A stretch of DNA of 13,974 bases, from contig JAEDMN010000067.1 of NCBI GenBank assembly GCA_016302985.1, forward strand, positions 1-13,974. The letters run 5' to 3'. Shown here piece after piece: positions 13,712-13,974 of this stretch. A model generated the notes under the pieces. The model searched no databases. It was not told the DNA's origin and worked only from the letters and a program-made list of their open reading frames with translations. Origin of the DNA: Kiritimatiellia bacterium. GTDB taxonomy: Bacteria > Verrucomicrobiota > Kiritimatiellia > RFP12 > UBA1067. The position numbers were made by a program, and so were the translations under genes. Position 1 is the first letter of the stretch. The number at the start of each line of letters is the position of its first letter.

Positions 13712-13912
13712 ATGGCGATCCAGCTTAAGCTGAAAAAGGGCGAAACCGTTGAACGCGGTCTCAAGCGACTGAAGAAGATCCTCGACAAGGAGGGCATCAT
13801 CAAGACGCTTCGCGACCAGCGCTACTTCGAGAAGCCCTGCGTGAAGGCGCGGAAGAAATCCGCGCGTGCGCGCATCCGGGCGCGTTCCCGCCGTCGTTCG
13901 CAGGAATTCTAA
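13712..13912 (+). CDS. rpsU: 30S ribosomal protein bS21
   Basis: A 66-residue, highly basic protein of the bS21 family, a small-subunit protein located near the anti-Shine-Dalgarno end of 16S rRNA that takes part in initiation. The family pattern is clear: a short N-terminal strand (IQLKLKKGETVERGLKRLKK), then a helix with RDQRYFEKP, followed by a Lys/Arg-rich C-terminal helix ending RARSRRRSQEF. The length is within the usual 58-71. The gene has its own promoter, a leader hairpin and a strong terminator, so it can be expressed apart from rimO. Codons include several AAG/AAA lysines but are otherwise like the neighbours. It is adjacent to rimO, another gene acting on the small ribosomal subunit. 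Confidence 0.95.
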   Translation: MAIQLKLKKGETVERGLKRLKKILDKEGIIKTLRDQRYFEKPCVKARKKSARARIRARSRRRSQEF

Positions 13913-13938
13913 TTCCCGGTAGGCTGACATGCCTGCGC

Positions 13939-13974
13939 AAAGCCCCCGCGGTTCTTCCGCGGGGGCTTTCCTTT
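13939..13974 (+). terminator. Rho-independent terminator after rpsU
   Basis: AAAGCCCCCGCGG (13939-13951) and CCGCGGGGGCTTT (13957-13969) form a perfect 13-bp stem with a TTCTT loop, followed by CCTTT at the window edge. It begins 27 nt after the rpsU stop. Because the outer pairs are A-T (AAA/TTT), it may also work from the opposite strand for a convergent gene beyond the window. Confidence 0.93.

Noticed and set aside
1..13974. CRISPR arrays, insertion sequences, integrases, toxin-antitoxin or phage genes
   Set aside because: No regularly spaced repeats, transposase or integrase motifs, or terminal inverted repeats were seen. The gene content is chromosomal envelope and translation functions; the tRNA shows no attachment-site duplication within the window.

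Overview
The window is a GC-rich (by eye about two-thirds G+C), tightly packed, one-strand stretch of a diderm bacterial chromosome. Outer-membrane machinery (a secretin and an MCE/Mla lipid transporter), Shine-Dalgarno sites before most genes, and a short PilM/PilN-PilO-secretin gene set resembling the Amuc_1098 neighbourhood of Akkermansia point to the PVC superphylum, perhaps Verrucomicrobiota, Kiritimatiellota or Lentisphaerota. The phylum is an inference from gene style, not from a marker-gene comparison.

Layout, all on the + strand: (1) the last 29 codons of an unidentified gene (to 91); (2) tRNA-Leu(UAA) at 113-197 with its own extended -10 promoter; (3) a probable promoter at 347-375 leading into an envelope operon: a GspL-like PilM/PilN fusion (383-1849), a GspM/PilO-like protein (1846-2385), a 989-residue secretin (2387-5356) and a small exported HEAT-like protein (5395-5937); (4) a phospholipid-transport ABC module, mlaE with a fused N-terminal STAS domain, mlaF and mlaD (5956-8629); (5) a large exported GH2 beta-galactosidase-family enzyme with an extra N-terminal domain (8658-12269); (6) rimO (12266-13642), overlapping the glycosidase stop by 4 nt; (7) rpsU for ribosomal protein bS21 (13712-13912), with its own promoter, a leader hairpin, a four-codon upstream ORF and a strong terminator that closes the window.

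How the genes fit together: the first four build a trans-envelope structure, with an inner-membrane platform of actin-like plus PilN/PilO-type proteins aligned with an outer-membrane secretin. No motor ATPase, pilin or pseudopilin gene is in the window. MlaEFD would move phospholipids between the membranes. Spacings from 383 to 13642 are at most about 38 nt with several start/stop overlaps, and I see no convincing internal promoter or terminator, so secretin, lipid-transport, glycosidase and rimO genes may share transcripts. rimO (modifies ribosomal protein S12) and rpsU (bS21) form a translation-related end.

Nothing here is clearly a new biological system. The points most worth a second look are a codon-shifted island inside the secretin barrel domain, the secretin's unusual ends, an almost leaderless promoter that shares its architecture with the rpsU promoter, the glycosidase placed between mlaD and rimO, and the layered rpsU leader.
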